Source of the DNA: Cristatella mucedo
Lineage: Eukaryota > Bryozoa > Phylactolaemata > Cristatellidae
DNA length: 32,500 nucleotides
Reading direction: 5' to 3'
Assembly (NCBI GenBank): GCA_009760855.2
Contig: WPIO01000115.1
Coordinates: 1-32,500, forward strand
A program made the position numbers and the translations under genes. The notes beneath the pieces are model-generated. The model searched no databases. It worked only from the letters and a program-made list of their open reading frames with translations, and was not told where the DNA came from. Positions within the stretch are counted from its first letter, which is position 1, and the number at the start of each line of letters is the position of its first letter. Shown in pieces: positions 9,371 to 21,002 of the stretch.

Positions 9371-9448
9371 GCTATACAAAACTCTCCTGCGAAACACCGA
9401 CATGGTCTTTATGACTTTGTGGAGTTACTAATGGAGATACATTACATT

Positions 9449-9722
9449 GCATCCACAATTCTTATGCAACCACAACTACTCTCCGAGTGCCGTCGATGGC
9501 TCACCATGTTCAGGTGTCCTGAACGGATACTTCTATGGTTCTCACTACCTCAACTGCACTCCTGACTATCCTATGCTTCCCACTTTTTCTTTGTTGTATG
9601 AGACAAAGTCTGTCGGTTACCGAATGCCTACCTAAAGCCGCTTAAGCTGTGAGTGGGCTATAAAAAACTATCCTGGGTATCACCCACTTGGGCTTTATGA
9701 CTTTGCCGAGTTTCAGACAAAG
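9449..9722 (+). mobile_element. LINE family A copy A2, 3' part
   Basis: This is the continuation of A2 after the nested A3. It starts GCATCCACAATTCTTATGCAAC and carries the DGSP, LNGYFYGSHYLNC, LPTFSLLYETKSVGYRMPT block and a decayed 3' end near 9722 (AGATTCATAC). It aligns without interruption to 29473-29745 in copy 2. It is more diverged from A3 than A6 is, consistent with greater age. Confidence 0.8.
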
Positions 9723-10990
9723 ATTCATACAGTGCATATTACTACGATGGATTAATATAAGCCACAGACCACTATCAGGCTTTTATAGACTTGAGTATGC
9801 TGTCCCATGCAAGCTTGAGGGCGTGATAGTAGCTGTGGAGTAGATAGATGTGCCAATTATATTATTTGTGATCATCAGGGATTCCGTTTTCAAATGTTTG
9901 ATGCTCTACATGCCTAGGCACTAGGCTTATATTTACTCATTCCCTCCACTGCAGGCGTCTCCAGCTGTCACCTACGGTGCAAAATTCTTGCCTTGGTAAC
10001 CACTGCATCAGCTTTCAAGCAATCATAGAAGCTTCGGGAAAGGCGGCTTATGATGAAGTGAGCTGTACAAAACTCTGCCGACTAACAACTACATAGTATT
10101 TTTGGCATTGTGGAGTTACAGACGGAGATAAATATGTTACAATTGTTATCTTAATTAGCAGGCTGATACAGAAGCTCGTGTACAAGTGTAGAAAGCGAAA
10201 AAACATAATTCGCAGGAAGGGCTTCCTGAGGCAGAGCAATAACCTGTGGTGATCTGAGAATTGTAGAATGGCTAGCGACTTGCAAGCACTCCACTGATGT
10301 TTACCTGGAAATGACAGCAGGGACATTGAGGAACCTTTTATTATATCCGGCTTTACACTCTTGGCACTTTCTAAGCGATGCATTACTGTATATAGCATCA
10401 AGTGTACTGATGCAGTAACGTAAATGACATTCCACCAAACGACCAAAATTGGCTAAATACTAGTGGGCATTTACTTTTCAACACTGTCCTCGTGTGTGAC
10501 TACACCGTTTGTAATTATATTAACAGATTCGTTTCCATTTAATTACTTATAACGCTGTCCTTTATTCGTACTTGTTTTTCTTATCAATTCCAGTAGATTT
10601 TTCTGCTCTCAACTTCCTTTCGGATCGCATGTTACCAATGACCATGCTTGAGACATCAACTTGTTCATAGTTGGACATGCTACTGGCAGAAACTACGATA
10701 TACGTGACCAGGTGGAAAGTACTTATTGAACCATTAGACTCTTTGGAAAATAGTAGCCGATTAACTTCATTAAAATGGGTTCGCCAGCACTCACTAAGAT
10801 CATGTTCACCTGACCGTCATTATGGCAAACACCTACAAAGTCTAATGATTGGTCCACGGATATATGTTCAATTTAATAGAATAAATCAAATGTTTGAAAG
10901 GTTCCGTTTAGGAGCTTTGCAATCTAAGCAAGAATGAGGTCACATTAAATGAAGGCACATACACTATAAAGTTCAATTTCGATTAATCGT
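9723..10990. other. Duplicated non-coding stretch, copy 1
   Basis: No transposon motif or exon was recognised. The stretch aligns with about 29746-31005. Frames open in one copy (minus strand 10048-10446) are partly open in the other (30080-30346), but the differences are mostly amino-acid changing, so this does not argue for a protein. Homology to copy 2 stops at about 10980, where copy 2 enters a family B fragment. Confidence 0.55.
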
Positions 10991-13360
10991 ATTCAGTCAT
11001 AAAAAAATTATGCATTTGATTGTGCTTGCTTGTAGGTCCGTGTGTGGATCCATCTGCTCATGATTATTTTTTGCATGTTAGTGCTCACATGTATAAGTGT
11101 GCGTGGGCGTGTGTATGATTGCATAGCAAATTAACAGCTAAAAGTCGATTTATAGGCAATCATCGTTTGAACTATTTTTTTTAGAAAAAAAGTAGATACT
11201 TAATGAGCTGGACGATAAGATGCCTCTGAATAATCACTCATGTCAATATTCAATCTTCTTAATGAGGAAAGCTGGAGCTACCCTCTCCCAGATCCTCGTT
11301 ATTATCTCGGGATCGAAGTTTCGTGGAAACTCCGTTTTTACCGTTTTCTTAGCTACTCTCTTCATAGACTGATTCATAACCCGTTCGACGCCTTGCATTT
11401 GAATGGCAGAACTCATCAAAAGCTATGCCACTAATATCTGGCTATAGGCGGTTCCAAGCTTCTCCTACGTATTCACAGAGGTGACTAAAGGATGGCTCCT
11501 TGATATTTCGCACACCCTTCACTGAGTCCCCCGTCCGGCCCTACAACAATTTTTTTACGTTCTTATAAGGGCACAAGCCCTTTCGGACGCTTAGCACTTT
11601 GAAACCATACTTTATCTCTCTCTTACTGTAAAAATATACATATATTTATTCATTTATTTAAATATATAGTGGAAAAAATATCTTGATAAATGGCTCCTTT
11701 TCACCATGGCGGAATGAATGCAGAGCATTTGAAACTTCACAATCACGTCCAAAGTGACCAAGAGAAAAACAAAGAAATGACATTAATAATGCTAATACTA
11801 ACATATAAACATGCTACAGTTTAATCGATCTTAAAAAGGCGACGCAGCTTTATGTGCGCTATGTTTGCATTTAACTTGACAGTGTTGAAGTCTTACTCTG
11901 TGCTTAAATACTAACACTTACCCACTAGAGAACTTAAATCCATGATTCGGGACTTTTAGACGAAGTAAAACGCTAGATTCCAGGCTATTTCTTTGGCATT
12001 ACCTAGAATCTGCATTCTCAAAACTTCAGATTACAGCTAAATATTTGAGTAAAATTAAATCAATATGGCGTATTCTACTATTCAAAAGTTGTAACTGTAT
12101 TCTACTATTCAAATTGATTTGAGTTTAATACAAGGTGCATGTACAAGAGCACTACATCTGAAAGACAATTGCATGCAGTGCAAGTCTATATTTACTGAGA
12201 TATTATTCTGTAGGCTTTCTCTTGTACTTTTAGCTGACCCACTGCTAATCGAGATCACACTCAACCACGAAAGGATAGATGTCAAGCCGCTTGTAATAAT
12301 AAGATATAATCGGCAGTCGGTCATCTAGACAACCCGCAAATGATGGAGTTATCTGAGAAAATTTACTGCAATTGCTTGACCACAAATTGCCAGAACTGAT
12401 ATCTTCGTTTCGTTCAGCTTTCTCAAGAAGAAATATTTTAAACCTCCTAGCTATGAGCTTCATCAATTTTAACTAAACCTATGATTAACAAAATAGTTTA
12501 CTTAGCATTACTCCAATAGGATCTCTCTTGAATAAGGGGCATTCCTCGTAATAACCTGATGATCAAATTGTCGACACTCTAAAGTTGGATTGCATTGACT
12601 TCCTTATTGAGGCAGACAAGTGTTCACACTTGGTAAGGATTCTGACTTGCCTACCTGTCTAGACGCCTGAGAAACCTAATGTACCGTAGTTGCACAAACT
12701 TCATCTAACTCAAACAAGGCAGCAGATCTTGCACCGAATTGATTTTTAAATTTTTAGTATGGCTTACAGTGGCTTCTTCTTCCACACATACTAAAAATCG
12801 CATTTGACCTTCTTGTCAGGGTGGTTTGGCATAAGGATCGCTTCGGCATTTACGCATTTGGTCATGCCTCTGTATGTAAACATCGAAATAATTCGCGTTT
12901 AAGCATTCTCATTACAGTCAAAAAGAGCTGGATCTTACTTTTGATTATAGTCACAACTAATGGTCATGCATAAGCTTAACAGTGTCTGAAAACGATTTAT
13001 GTTAGCCGCTTTGGAGTTTCAGAGAAGTGAACTATTCCTATGAACTCACATGACATGAATTTCTGCACGAGGCTATTGGCACACAAAGTTAAAAATTATT
13101 CTTTTAGCTCAACAGGCTAGAGTCATTGCAATACCTCAGCCGGATTGGCATTGCTTCGTTTGAAGCGAATGGTAAAGTGCTTAAATAAACGAAGAGAGCT
13201 TTTTCGTTAAGCTCACATTCAGGTGAGTATATACAGCCTATATTCATCGTATCAATTACTGACTACAGAAAAATGATTGGTTCGACAGAACGTCCAAAGA
13301 CTTAATTGAGAATATCAAATTACGTAAGAAACACAAGCGATTAGTGCCTCATGATCTTAG
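10990..13360. other. Unassigned 2.4 kb between repeats
   Basis: I see no LINE motif, RNA gene or spliced gene model here. An A/T-rich patch lies at 11635-11685. A 50-codon frame at 11220-11372 (includes KAGATLSQILVIISGS) and a 44-codon frame at 11690-11824 are within chance expectation. An inverted GGGC...GCCC pair sits near 11567-11580. Confidence 0.5.
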
Positions 13361-14758
13361 TAATTCAAAGTTGCAGATTGTAATACTAGTTGCAGATTGT
13401 AATACTGCTTAGTCAACAATGAATGTTGCAGATGAAAAGCTTCGATCAGGAGCTGTTGTATTTCGATCGAACAAATATTTTAGAATAAACTTGCCTAGTC
13501 ACACGATTGACTCTACAGTAGTTCTCATTATAACGAAAAAAAGCATGACATTAGTTAAATATCCTTTTACTTTATCTTTGCGTTCAAATAAAAAGTTACT
13601 TTCTATAATTGAACTGCCAAGAGCTTTTCTGGACTTATCATTTTTTTATGAAGTAAGAGATTAATTTGAAATTAGCAGCTCTAATTCAGCAATCTTTTAA
13701 TTATTACCAGTCGCATCTACTAACAAGATGATATTGTTGCAGAACCTTCGTGTTTGCTACCGGTTAGTTTGAAGCAAACCATCACCCCAGCATATGGAAC
13801 TATCACCAAGCAAATGATAATTCGACATGTAGCCAGAGCGGTTTCAGGAATCCATCCATCCTCCTAGATAAACGTAATCATCTCTAGGATAAATGTGGTG
13901 GCTAGCTTCAGAATAAAACGGGTAATACGATACCCGAGGTTGCTACCAGGTCAATTTTTCATTTGTTACTGAAGCCTGGGAAAGCCTAGCTTCTTTTGCA
14001 GCCAATACAGCTCCCAGTAGCATAAATAGGAGTAATTGAAGTTAAACCTGCAGCTTGGAGAGTAATAAAAACAATCATAGTGCATTTGCATTGCTCGCTC
14101 AGAGCAATGGCTCTCTTTCAATGCACTTCGCAGATGTTGCCTAGAACAATAGCCAGCATCTTCAGCAGGATAGATGCTGCTGTAAGAAACAGATTTCGAC
14201 AGTTTCCTCGGCTCTCTGACGAGTATTCGAATGAATAATGGATCATCCATCTGGCTTGCTTTCCCTCCTCAGCTCGAACTACCCATCACTTGTAACCATC
14301 TGGCTCATTGACGATGTTTTTACATCACCGAATCCTGGGAGAATTTACACGTCACTGTCATTCTTCACTGAAAATGAGAATGTTTTTGCGATCGAGCAGA
14401 TCGCTTGCCTAGTGGCTCGATTACTCCTGTACCTACAGTAATAACCAATGATTACCATGCGAATTAGTAGTCTCGAGTTGAATTTAACCGATCTTCTGAG
14501 AGGTTTTCTCCAAGGTAAACAATTTATATTATTCTGCCCATTACGGGAGAACCAGTAAAATATTCGATGCAAGCTTTTAGGATAGGGTATTATTAGAATA
14601 AATCCATGAATTACTGCATTTGAGCAAAAGAACGGAAATGGACGGGTTAAACTGGTGACAATTACCGTATAGAGCTTTCTTTTTATATTTAGTTCCGATA
14701 GTTACTGCTTCGTTTAGGGACTAAAATCACCTCTTCAAGATTAGGCATTTTTATGAAT
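13360..14758 (+). repeat. Repeated unit U, copy 1
   Basis: This unit aligns in order with 17290-18448: a TCAACAATGAAT segment (13413 and 17330), ACCTGCAGCTTGGA (14047 and 17745), TCATCCATCTGGCTT (14245 and 17944), GCGATCGAGCAGAT (14388 and 18091) and a final CTTCAAGATTAGGC (14732 and 18427). A third, more diverged copy follows at 18449-19195. It ends at the (ATT)n-like 3' terminus of the B element starting at 14755. One shared frame (14238-14441) stays open in copy 2, but substitutions are spread over all three codon positions, so it looks neutral. Confidence 0.75.
13369..13406 (+). repeat. 19-base tandem duplication
   Basis: AGTTGCAGATTGTAATACT occurs twice in a row. The second unit is absent from the equivalent place in unit U copy 2 near 17300, so it is a local slippage or repair event. 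Confidence 0.8.
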
Positions 14759-16050
14759 AATAATACTAACATTAATAATGCACTTAATAAAGCAACCTCG
14801 GGGAACATAATCTCTCTCTAGGCGCTTTACAATAGCTTCAAAGCAAAATTCACTTGAATAGTGAGTAAAATCAAGCTTGAAAAACAAACGAAATGAATAA
14901 CACGGTTAGGCTTGACATGCACAGGGTCAGCATGCAAATGTGATTAGTCGCAGCATGCACAGTGTCAGCATGCATAAGCACATCAAGGACGAATCGCAGT
15001 GACCCACTAAATGCTGTCCTAAATAAGTGTGCTTTTAATTTCCTTTTAATGTGGTCAGGTCATGGGATGTTCTGAAGCAGGTCGGGAGGGAGTTCCAGGC
15101 TTCGAAAGCTTACGAACTAAAAGCAAGGTCCCTGAAGGACTTGAGGTTTGTAAGGGGTATTTGTAGGTTGTTTGAATCCGGAAAGCTTGAGGTTCCATGC
15201 TTCGCTTGACGCGAAGTATATCTGAGAGATAGGCTGGAGCCTGAGAATAAAGTGACCAAAAAGTGAGCGACAAAACCTTGAAGTCAATCCGTTGCTCGGC
15301 AAACAGTGGAGAAATGAGGCAACTGCGATTCTCGCGACAGACAAGCTTAGCTGTGGAGTTTTGCACCAGCTGCAATCGATAGACCGTACATGCTCGTAGG
15401 CCAGCTAGCAATGAGTTGCAGACGTCGAAATAGGATGTCACGAATGTATGGGCCAACATACATGTGGTATCGTTATCTAATCAAGCCCAAGTTTTAGCGA
15501 TATCACGAAGCTGCAAATTGACAGATTTGACTTTGAGGCTGATATGGTTGTCCAACGAGGTTTCACTTTTGAATGTGACAGCTAGATTTTTCAGATGATT
15601 CAACTGCAGATATGCTGGAGTAGCCAATTTTGAGTTTCAGCCTTTTGACATTGTGAATCACACTAGGTTTAGTTATAACTAGTAAGTTAGTTCAATCGTA
15701 ATTTAGTTTGAGAAAACTTGCTGCCATCAATTTGAGGATGTCCTCCATACATGCAGCAAGTGAGTTGAGAGAATTTGAGGTGCTCGAAGGCTTGGAGGGA
15801 TCGAAGCAAAGGTACAACTGAGTGTCATCGGTATACAAATGAAAGCCTAGATTGTGCTTGGCAATCACACCGTCAAGAGGCAGAGTGTAAAAAGTGAAAA
15901 GAACCGCATCTAGCACGGAGCCCTGAGGTAGGCCATATTTCAAAGGTTCCTCGGATGATCTTTGTCCAATTCACGTCAATACTCTTGAGTCTCCCACTGA
16001 GATAGTACCTGAAGCACTGCAGAGAAGTTCCAGTGATGCCTAGGCGAGAA
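14755..16050 (-). mobile_element. LINE family B copy B2, 3' part (RT catalytic box to 3' end)
   Basis: Read on the minus strand: YLSG near 15990, then GLPQGSVLDAVLF (15900-15943), HLYTDDTQLYLCFDPS (YTDD catalytic box with both Asp kept, about 15800-15845), FLKLNYD, VTSYFDVCNSLLAGLRA (15400-15440), RLQLVQNSTAKLVC, the block ending in YLSDI, the 3' UTR with AGCATGCACAGTGTCAGCAT (14952) and the terminal AGCGCCTAGAGAGAGATT/ATT region near 14760. Stops and frameshifts occur between these blocks. The element is split by the nested A7 insertion and continues at 16716-17290. Confidence 0.85.
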
Positions 16051-16059
16051 GAGAGTGTG

Positions 16060-16715
16060 TATGCACATATGTATCACCGTCAGTAACTCCACAAAGTCAT
16101 AAAGACCATGTGGGTGTTACTTAGGAGAGTTTTTTATAGCCCACTCACAGCCTAAGCGGCTTTCGGTACGCATTTGGTAGCCAACAGACTTCGTCTCAAG
16201 CAACAAAGAGAAAGTGGGAAACATAGCAGAGTTAGGAGAGCAGTTGAGGTAGTGAGTAGCATAGAAGTAGCAGTTTAGAACCGCTGAAAAAGATGTGCCA
16301 TAGTCGGCAGTTGGAGAGGTGATGTCGTTGCGTATGAATTGTGGAAGCGAGTTCCACAGTTTAGGACCTGCAGAGCTAAAGCTTCTGTCACCAACTGTCT
16401 TTTAGCTGAGGAATGGGACAGCTAATTTATTGTCCACACAGGACCCGAAGGTGCGAACAGGCTGAAACTGATGCAGCAGTTCAGCTAGGAACGAAGGAGC
16501 CAAGCCGTGGCGGGCCTTGTGGGTCAACGTAATAACTTTACTCAGTATCATTTCCTAAACCGGCAACCGTCCTAGCTCTTTCAGCAAAGGTGACACGTGC
16601 TCAAACCACTGGGACTTGAAGACCAGCCTTGCAGCCATATTCATAGTCCGCTGTAGTGGCATAACAGCTTTCTTTGGTAGCCCAGACAAAAGGGAATTGC
16701 AATTATCAAGCCGAG
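16060..16715 (-). mobile_element. LINE family A copy A7, nested inside B2
   Basis: This is a 5' truncated family A copy in the same orientation as its host. On the minus strand it starts with CTCGGCTTGATAATTGCAATTCCC (equivalent to A3 about 8797-8820) and runs through the LLKEL-, APSYL- and FSGPKLWNSLP-like blocks to GTTACTGACGGTGATACAT near 16066. The host sequence is continuous in another B copy (31550-31590: GGCGAGATGG...GGCTCTAGAAGAACTTTG), which proves the nesting. CGAGA occurs on both sides (about 16044 and 16712) and could be a target-site duplication. It overlaps bases belonging to A, so it could also be truncation microhomology. Confidence 0.85.
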
Positions 16716-17290
16716 AGGCACTCTAGATGAACTTTGTGATCGATGGTATCAACAGCAGACGAAAGATCGAGGAAAACAAGTAGAGACGCTCTGCCCAAGT
16801 CTGAGTTTCTAAGTAGGTCGTTGTGTACCCTTAGCAATTGTGACTCTGTGGAGTGATTTGCTATTAAGCCGGTCTGGAAGTGACTAGAAAGGTGTGAGGT
16901 TTCGATTTATCAAATTAGCTGGTCCGCCACGACTGGTTCCAGGGTCTTTGATAGGAATAATAGAAGGGAGACTGGGTGGTAGTTGCTTAAGTTCCCTTCG
17001 CCTAGTGTCGATTTCTTGAGTAGTGGCTTGACTACCGCTTTTTTTGAAAAGTTCTGGGACATGACCTGAGGCTTATGATATATTAGTGATGCTTTTTATG
17101 CATGGCAGCAGCAGATCAATGCAACATACGAATGGCACAGCTGGAATAGGGTCCATAGGACTTGTTGTCTTCTTTAACTGAGATACAAATTTCAGGACTA
17201 GATCACTTTTGACCTGCTTAAATGTAGACATTGAGCTGCAGCCAGGAATCAGGTAAAAGCATTCTAGTGGAGATGTTGTCATGATCTTAT
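16716..17290 (-). mobile_element. LINE family B copy B2, 5' part (linker and RT N-terminal part)
   Basis: On the minus strand from 17282: a stretch including FKQVKSDLVLKFVSQLKKTT then SPMDPIPAVPF, which matches the conserved entry of LINE RT domains (usually K-S/T-C-x-L-DPIPT). Next come SGHVPELFKK, an NYRPVSLLP-like remnant and finally the FVDTIDHKV-like box at the A7 boundary (GTTGATACCATCGATCACAAAG on the minus strand). Several frameshifts separate the blocks. The 5' limit at about 17290 abuts unit U copy 2, so B2 appears 5' truncated here. Confidence 0.8.
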
Positions 17291-18448
17291 TAATTTGAAG
17301 TTACAGTTTGTTATACTAGTTTGCATAATCAACAATGAATATAGCCGATTAAAAGCTTTGATCAGGCACTGTTGCATTCATATCAGCGAAATATTTAAAA
17401 GTGAACTTGCTGAGTTGAACGATTCACTCTACAAATATTCTAATAATGACGACAAGGAAATCAACACATTAGTAAAAGATTACTGTACCTTCTCTTATTT
17501 TTTTAATGTGAAAGTCACTTTCTAGTAATTTTAATAATGTGAGTTTTTCAGGACTTGTTGTTTTCATAACGCTGGAGACCAATTTGCAACTAGCTGCAAT
17601 AATTTAACAATTTTAAAATGATTATGAGTCGCAGCTACTGATAAGTGGATATGGTCGCAGAGCCTTTGTGTTTCCTACCTTCTAATAGGAGGCAACCGTT
17701 ACTAATACAGCTCCCTGTAGCATAGATAGGAGTTATGAAAGTTACACCTGCAGCTTGGACGATAATAATAATAATCCTAGTGCATTTGCAAAGCTTTCTC
17801 AGAGCAATGGCTCCTTTTCAAGGCACTTTGCAAATGCTGCATAGAACAATATCCCGCATTGTCATTGGGATAGATGCTAGGGTACGAACCAGATTTGGAA
17901 AGTTTCCTGTGGCTCTCCAATAAGTGCTCGGTTGATTATTCAATCATCCATCTGGCTTATATTGGATTCTTTAGCTTGAACTATCCGTCACTCATAGCCG
18001 TCTTGCTCATTAAAGATGTTCTCGCATCACAGAATCCTCGAAGTATTTGCACGTTGCTGTCATTCTTCACAGGAAATGAGAACATGTTTGCGATCGAGCA
18101 GATTGCTTGCATAAATGGCTTGATCTCTCCTATAGCTGTGGTCATGACAAATGATTACTCTGCGAATTATTAGTCTCAAGTCCGGATGTAGCTGAGCTGC
18201 TTAGTGGTTGTAATCAAGGTGAATAATTTTTAATGACCAGCCCATTATGTGAGAACCAGGAGATTCAATGCATGTTTCTAGGATGGGGTCATGTGTGGCC
18301 ATGAAAACTGCATTTAATCAAAGGCAAGAAAGGGACTGGATCAAACTAGCGACAGTTTTCCTATACTCCTTTCTTTTGATATTTAGTTCTGACAGTTACT
18401 GTTTCCTCTTGGGACTGGGATGACCTCTTCAAGATTAGGCTTTTTCAT
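17290..18448 (+). repeat. Repeated unit U, copy 2
   Basis: This is a diverged duplicate of 13360-14758, with matching anchors in the same order and no B element inserted at its end. After the final CTTCAAGATTAGGCTTTTTCATGA it passes straight into the start of copy 3 (GATTAATTTGCAAC at 18455; compare GATTAATTTGAAAT at 13662). An arrangement of direct tandem units is therefore visible. Confidence 0.7.
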
Positions 18449-19195
18449 GAAGGGCGAGATTAATTTGCAACAAGTTGTACCTATTAAAGTATAATAAATT
18501 ATTATGAGTTATAAGTACCGATAAGCACAATTGATAGGAGAAAATGTCAGCTTTTTAGCTTTTAATGAGGCAATCTTAACCTGTCCTTATTGATCACAAG
18601 ACCAGCGAGGAATGATTTAACTGTTAGCCGAGTGGGCTGCGTGACTGCATCCACCCTACTGGATATAGGTAATCACCAGTGGGGTAAATATGCTGGCTCA
18701 CTTCAGTAGATATGTGCAATATTTTATCCAAGGTCACTGCTACATTCAAGTTCCAGGGCTTGCGCAGGAATGACAAACGTTATTTTCCATAATGGACAAT
18801 ACAGCTTGCACTAGATAAGAAAATAGTTCTCAGAGCAACCACCTGAAGCTCAGTGCAAGGAATAATAATGATCATGCATTTGGATAGCTTACTCAAGGAA
18901 TTATCAAATGGTGTACAACTAAACTATTCGATTAGGAACAATGGGTTTCACAATTGGCAAGCCACTGGTTAGCTTTACTTAGTAGGCTTGAGGAAAAATC
19001 AAAGTTACCTGAAACTAATTGCCGAATCTTACAAGTCGATACCCGGCTTGACCTGGTGCCAGTGCATCTCTGAGAGAAGTGCTCAGACGTGGCAACTTAT
19101 AAGCTACCGACTGATAAGCCTAGCATAGCCAAGCATTGCAGATATGTGCACCACATGTTAACGTCTGATAGCACATGTTAGAGCAGTAAGTAGTT
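18449..19195 (+). repeat. Repeated unit U, copy 3 (diverged)
   Basis: The start (GATTAATTTGCAAC, then TTATTATGAGTTATAAGTACCG) matches the early part of copies 1 and 2. Later matches are patchier: ATCCACCCTACTGGATATA resembles 13850-13880, TCTCAGAGCAACC with CTCAGTGCAAGGAATAATAATGATCATG resembles 14030-14120, and GATACCCGGCTTGACCTGGTG resembles 13928-13950. The unit ends where minus-strand family B sequence begins at about 19195. Confidence 0.55.
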
Positions 19196-20149
19196 ATTAA
19201 TTGAAGTCGAGATAGGATGTCACAATGCATGGGCCACTGTACAACAATACTTCAGTTAAAGTAAGAGCAAATCAAATTTTAGCAGTTTCATGTAGTTCAA
19301 TGTTGGCAGACTTGCAGAATTTAAATGGCCCTCAACTGAAGGTTACTTTTAAGCAGGGCAGATTCGAGTTTGCTCAAATTCAACATGATACGTAATGGCT
19401 TAAAAGGTTATAGTTTAGAATTGTCTAATTTCTGCATCGCACTTGGTTTTTCATAACTAGTAAGTCATAATTAAAATTGTTTATTTTAAGCCACTAAGCT
19501 GCCATCCAGGTGCGGATGGCATCAATATGCGGAGCAAAGATGCCTAGATAATTTGGTGCTCTCATGGTCTGGAGGGATCACGGAAAATGTACAATTGCGA
19601 ATTAGCGAAGAACTAAAAGCCTAGGTAGTGTCTGGCAAGTGTTTCGGCAAGAGGCATACACCATGAAAATCGTTCTAGGCACAGGCCCGGACCTACCCTA
19701 TGGTCCGGTGGTTTCTCGGATGTTTTTCTGGTAACATGAAAACGCTAGTGTCCCCAAAACAGATTTTAACTCAAGCGCGGCAATGCAGCTCCAGTAGTGC
19801 CCGGTAAGAAGCGAAACGCACGACAAAAACTTGGGGATCGATATTATTACAAGGTAGCACCAGATCAAGAACAACAGGCAGAGAGGCCAGACTTAAGCCT
19901 ACATTCTTTAGAAGGACGTTCTACAAGCGAAGCTATGCCGACTCAAGGGAGTAATTAGCTTTGCAATCCAACCGGAAGTCACTAGCTGGATTTAAGTTTC
20001 AATTTCTGAGTTCCGCTTTCAAGCCATAACCCACTCCCCTGTCTTTTCTGGGTAGAGTGGAAGAAAGACTGGTAGAAGCTGCTTAGCTTTTCTTGTCCTA
20101 GAATTGCTTTTGCTGAGTGGAGGCCTAACCATGCTATTCTCATTGATTA

Positions 20150-20285
20150 TTTGGGTTGCTACTGCTAACCATTTAATGATGCTACATTCCCAGCAGATGT
20201 AAAATGCCTAGAAAGCCATGGAGTTATCTGGGGTTCTGTATCATCTGTGCTATTATTATCATGTTCATTTCTAATATTATTGCTC
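20150..20285 (+). mobile_element. LINE family B 3' tail, decayed, inserted in older B copy
   Basis: AAATGCCTAGAAAGCCATGGAGTTATCTGGGGTTCTGTATCA followed by ATTATTATCATG-type repeats corresponds to the family B 3' terminus (compare 2066-2140). It lies on the opposite strand to the surrounding B copy. Host homology to B2 resumes on both sides (GCTGAGTGGAGGCCT before, TTCAAAATGTCCCTAGGACATGACC after). Confidence 0.65.
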
Positions 20286-21002
20286 CAGCCTTTTCAAAAT
20301 GTCCCTAGGACATGACCTGAGGGCAATGACATACTTATGTTGATAGCTACACATGGCAGCAGTAGCAGATGTTTACCAAGTAGCAGCAGGATAGATGGAA
20401 TACGTACTAGAGGACTAGTTGTGTTCTTACGTTAGAATTGATGAACTTCACGATAATTCACTCATGGACCCCGCGAATGTAGACATTGAGGAGCTGCATG
20501 GAATGAATGGACGGGATTCTTAAGGTCATTCAGCTACCATGTATATAGACCGCTTGTGTTAATGACCGGACTGACAAAAGAGCTACAGAAAAAATAAATA
20601 GACCAGAACAACGATCACTATGTAAGAATCTATCGTTGAAGTTGATTGCAATGTGGCTGACTTTAGACTTCCACATTTTCGACATGTGCATCGTTAATTT
20701 TACATTTGTTTATAAACTAGCTTGCCTTGGCCTAGCCAAGAAATTACTGGTAAATCTAAGCTCAAGTGCCTCGCGATGGACGAAAAGTCCTGTTCTGATA
20801 CATGTTTCTTTTAGGCTTGTGGTTAGTAGATCTAGCTAGTTCGTTATCTTGGTTAAAATGCCAGCCTTTCGGGCCGAGCAAACACTGCAGGCTTAGCCAG
20901 AGTAACAAACTCGCAAGGTAAACCTGCTACAGTCACACTGTTTCATTCTACTAACGATAGCAGGTCGGAATTAGGATTCAGTGCAGTGGTGAAGAAGTTC
21001 AC

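Larger units (their letters stand above)
6760..9448 (+). mobile_element. LINE family A copy A3, longest and youngest, nested in A2
   Basis: This CR1/L2-like non-LTR retrotransposon of 2689 bases is 5' truncated inside the endonuclease domain and complete at the 3' end (GAGATACATTACATT). The order is EN C-terminal part, linker, RT domain, C-terminal region, then a 3' UTR of about 78 bases. It is flanked by GCAT on both sides (6756-6759 and 9449-9452). The host sequence across the site, GAACTCGCATCCACAATTC, corresponds to an uninterrupted GACCTCGCTTCCACACTCC in copy 2 at about 29470. Ordinary LINE retrotransposition by target-primed reverse transcription explains the 5' truncation. ORF1 and the start of EN are absent, so the copy was dead on arrival, and later frameshifts and a stop add to the damage. 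Confidence 0.9.
200..10990 (+). repeat. Segmental duplication, copy 1
   Basis: This block aligns in the same orientation and order with about 24880-31005. Anchors checked by eye: 380-500 with 25045-25160 (shared GGAATCGGATAGAAG), 1020-1880 with 25700-26550, 2340-4078 with 26745-28486, 5755-6752 with 28487-29466, and 9453-10980 with 29473-30995. Short hand alignments differ at roughly one base in six to eight, so the event is old. Copy 1 is longer because it holds a B tail (1892-2140), an A element (6760-9448) and a 1.7 kb stretch (4079-5755) that copy 2 lacks. Both copies contain old LINE fragments at matching positions, so those insertions predate the duplication. Confidence 0.85.

Noticed and set aside
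10048-10446. 132-codon minus-strand frame partly open in the duplicate at 30080-30346
   Set aside because: Most differences between copies change the amino acid, and no motif, start or splice context supports it.
11220-11372. 50-codon frame with KAGATLSQILVIISGS, faintly like a VWA-domain strand
   Set aside because: Too short, with a second frame open over the same bases and no flanking exons. The resemblance is within chance.
11690-11824. 44-codon frame with a His-rich start
   Set aside because: Frames of this length are expected many times by chance in 32 kb; no splice or signal features.
14238-14441. Frame open in both unit U copies (NYPSL...FAIEQIAC), a possible conserved protein
   Set aside because: Codon-by-codon comparison with 17970-18120 shows differences spread over first, second and third positions (about 9, 6 and 12), with no sign of protein-level constraint.
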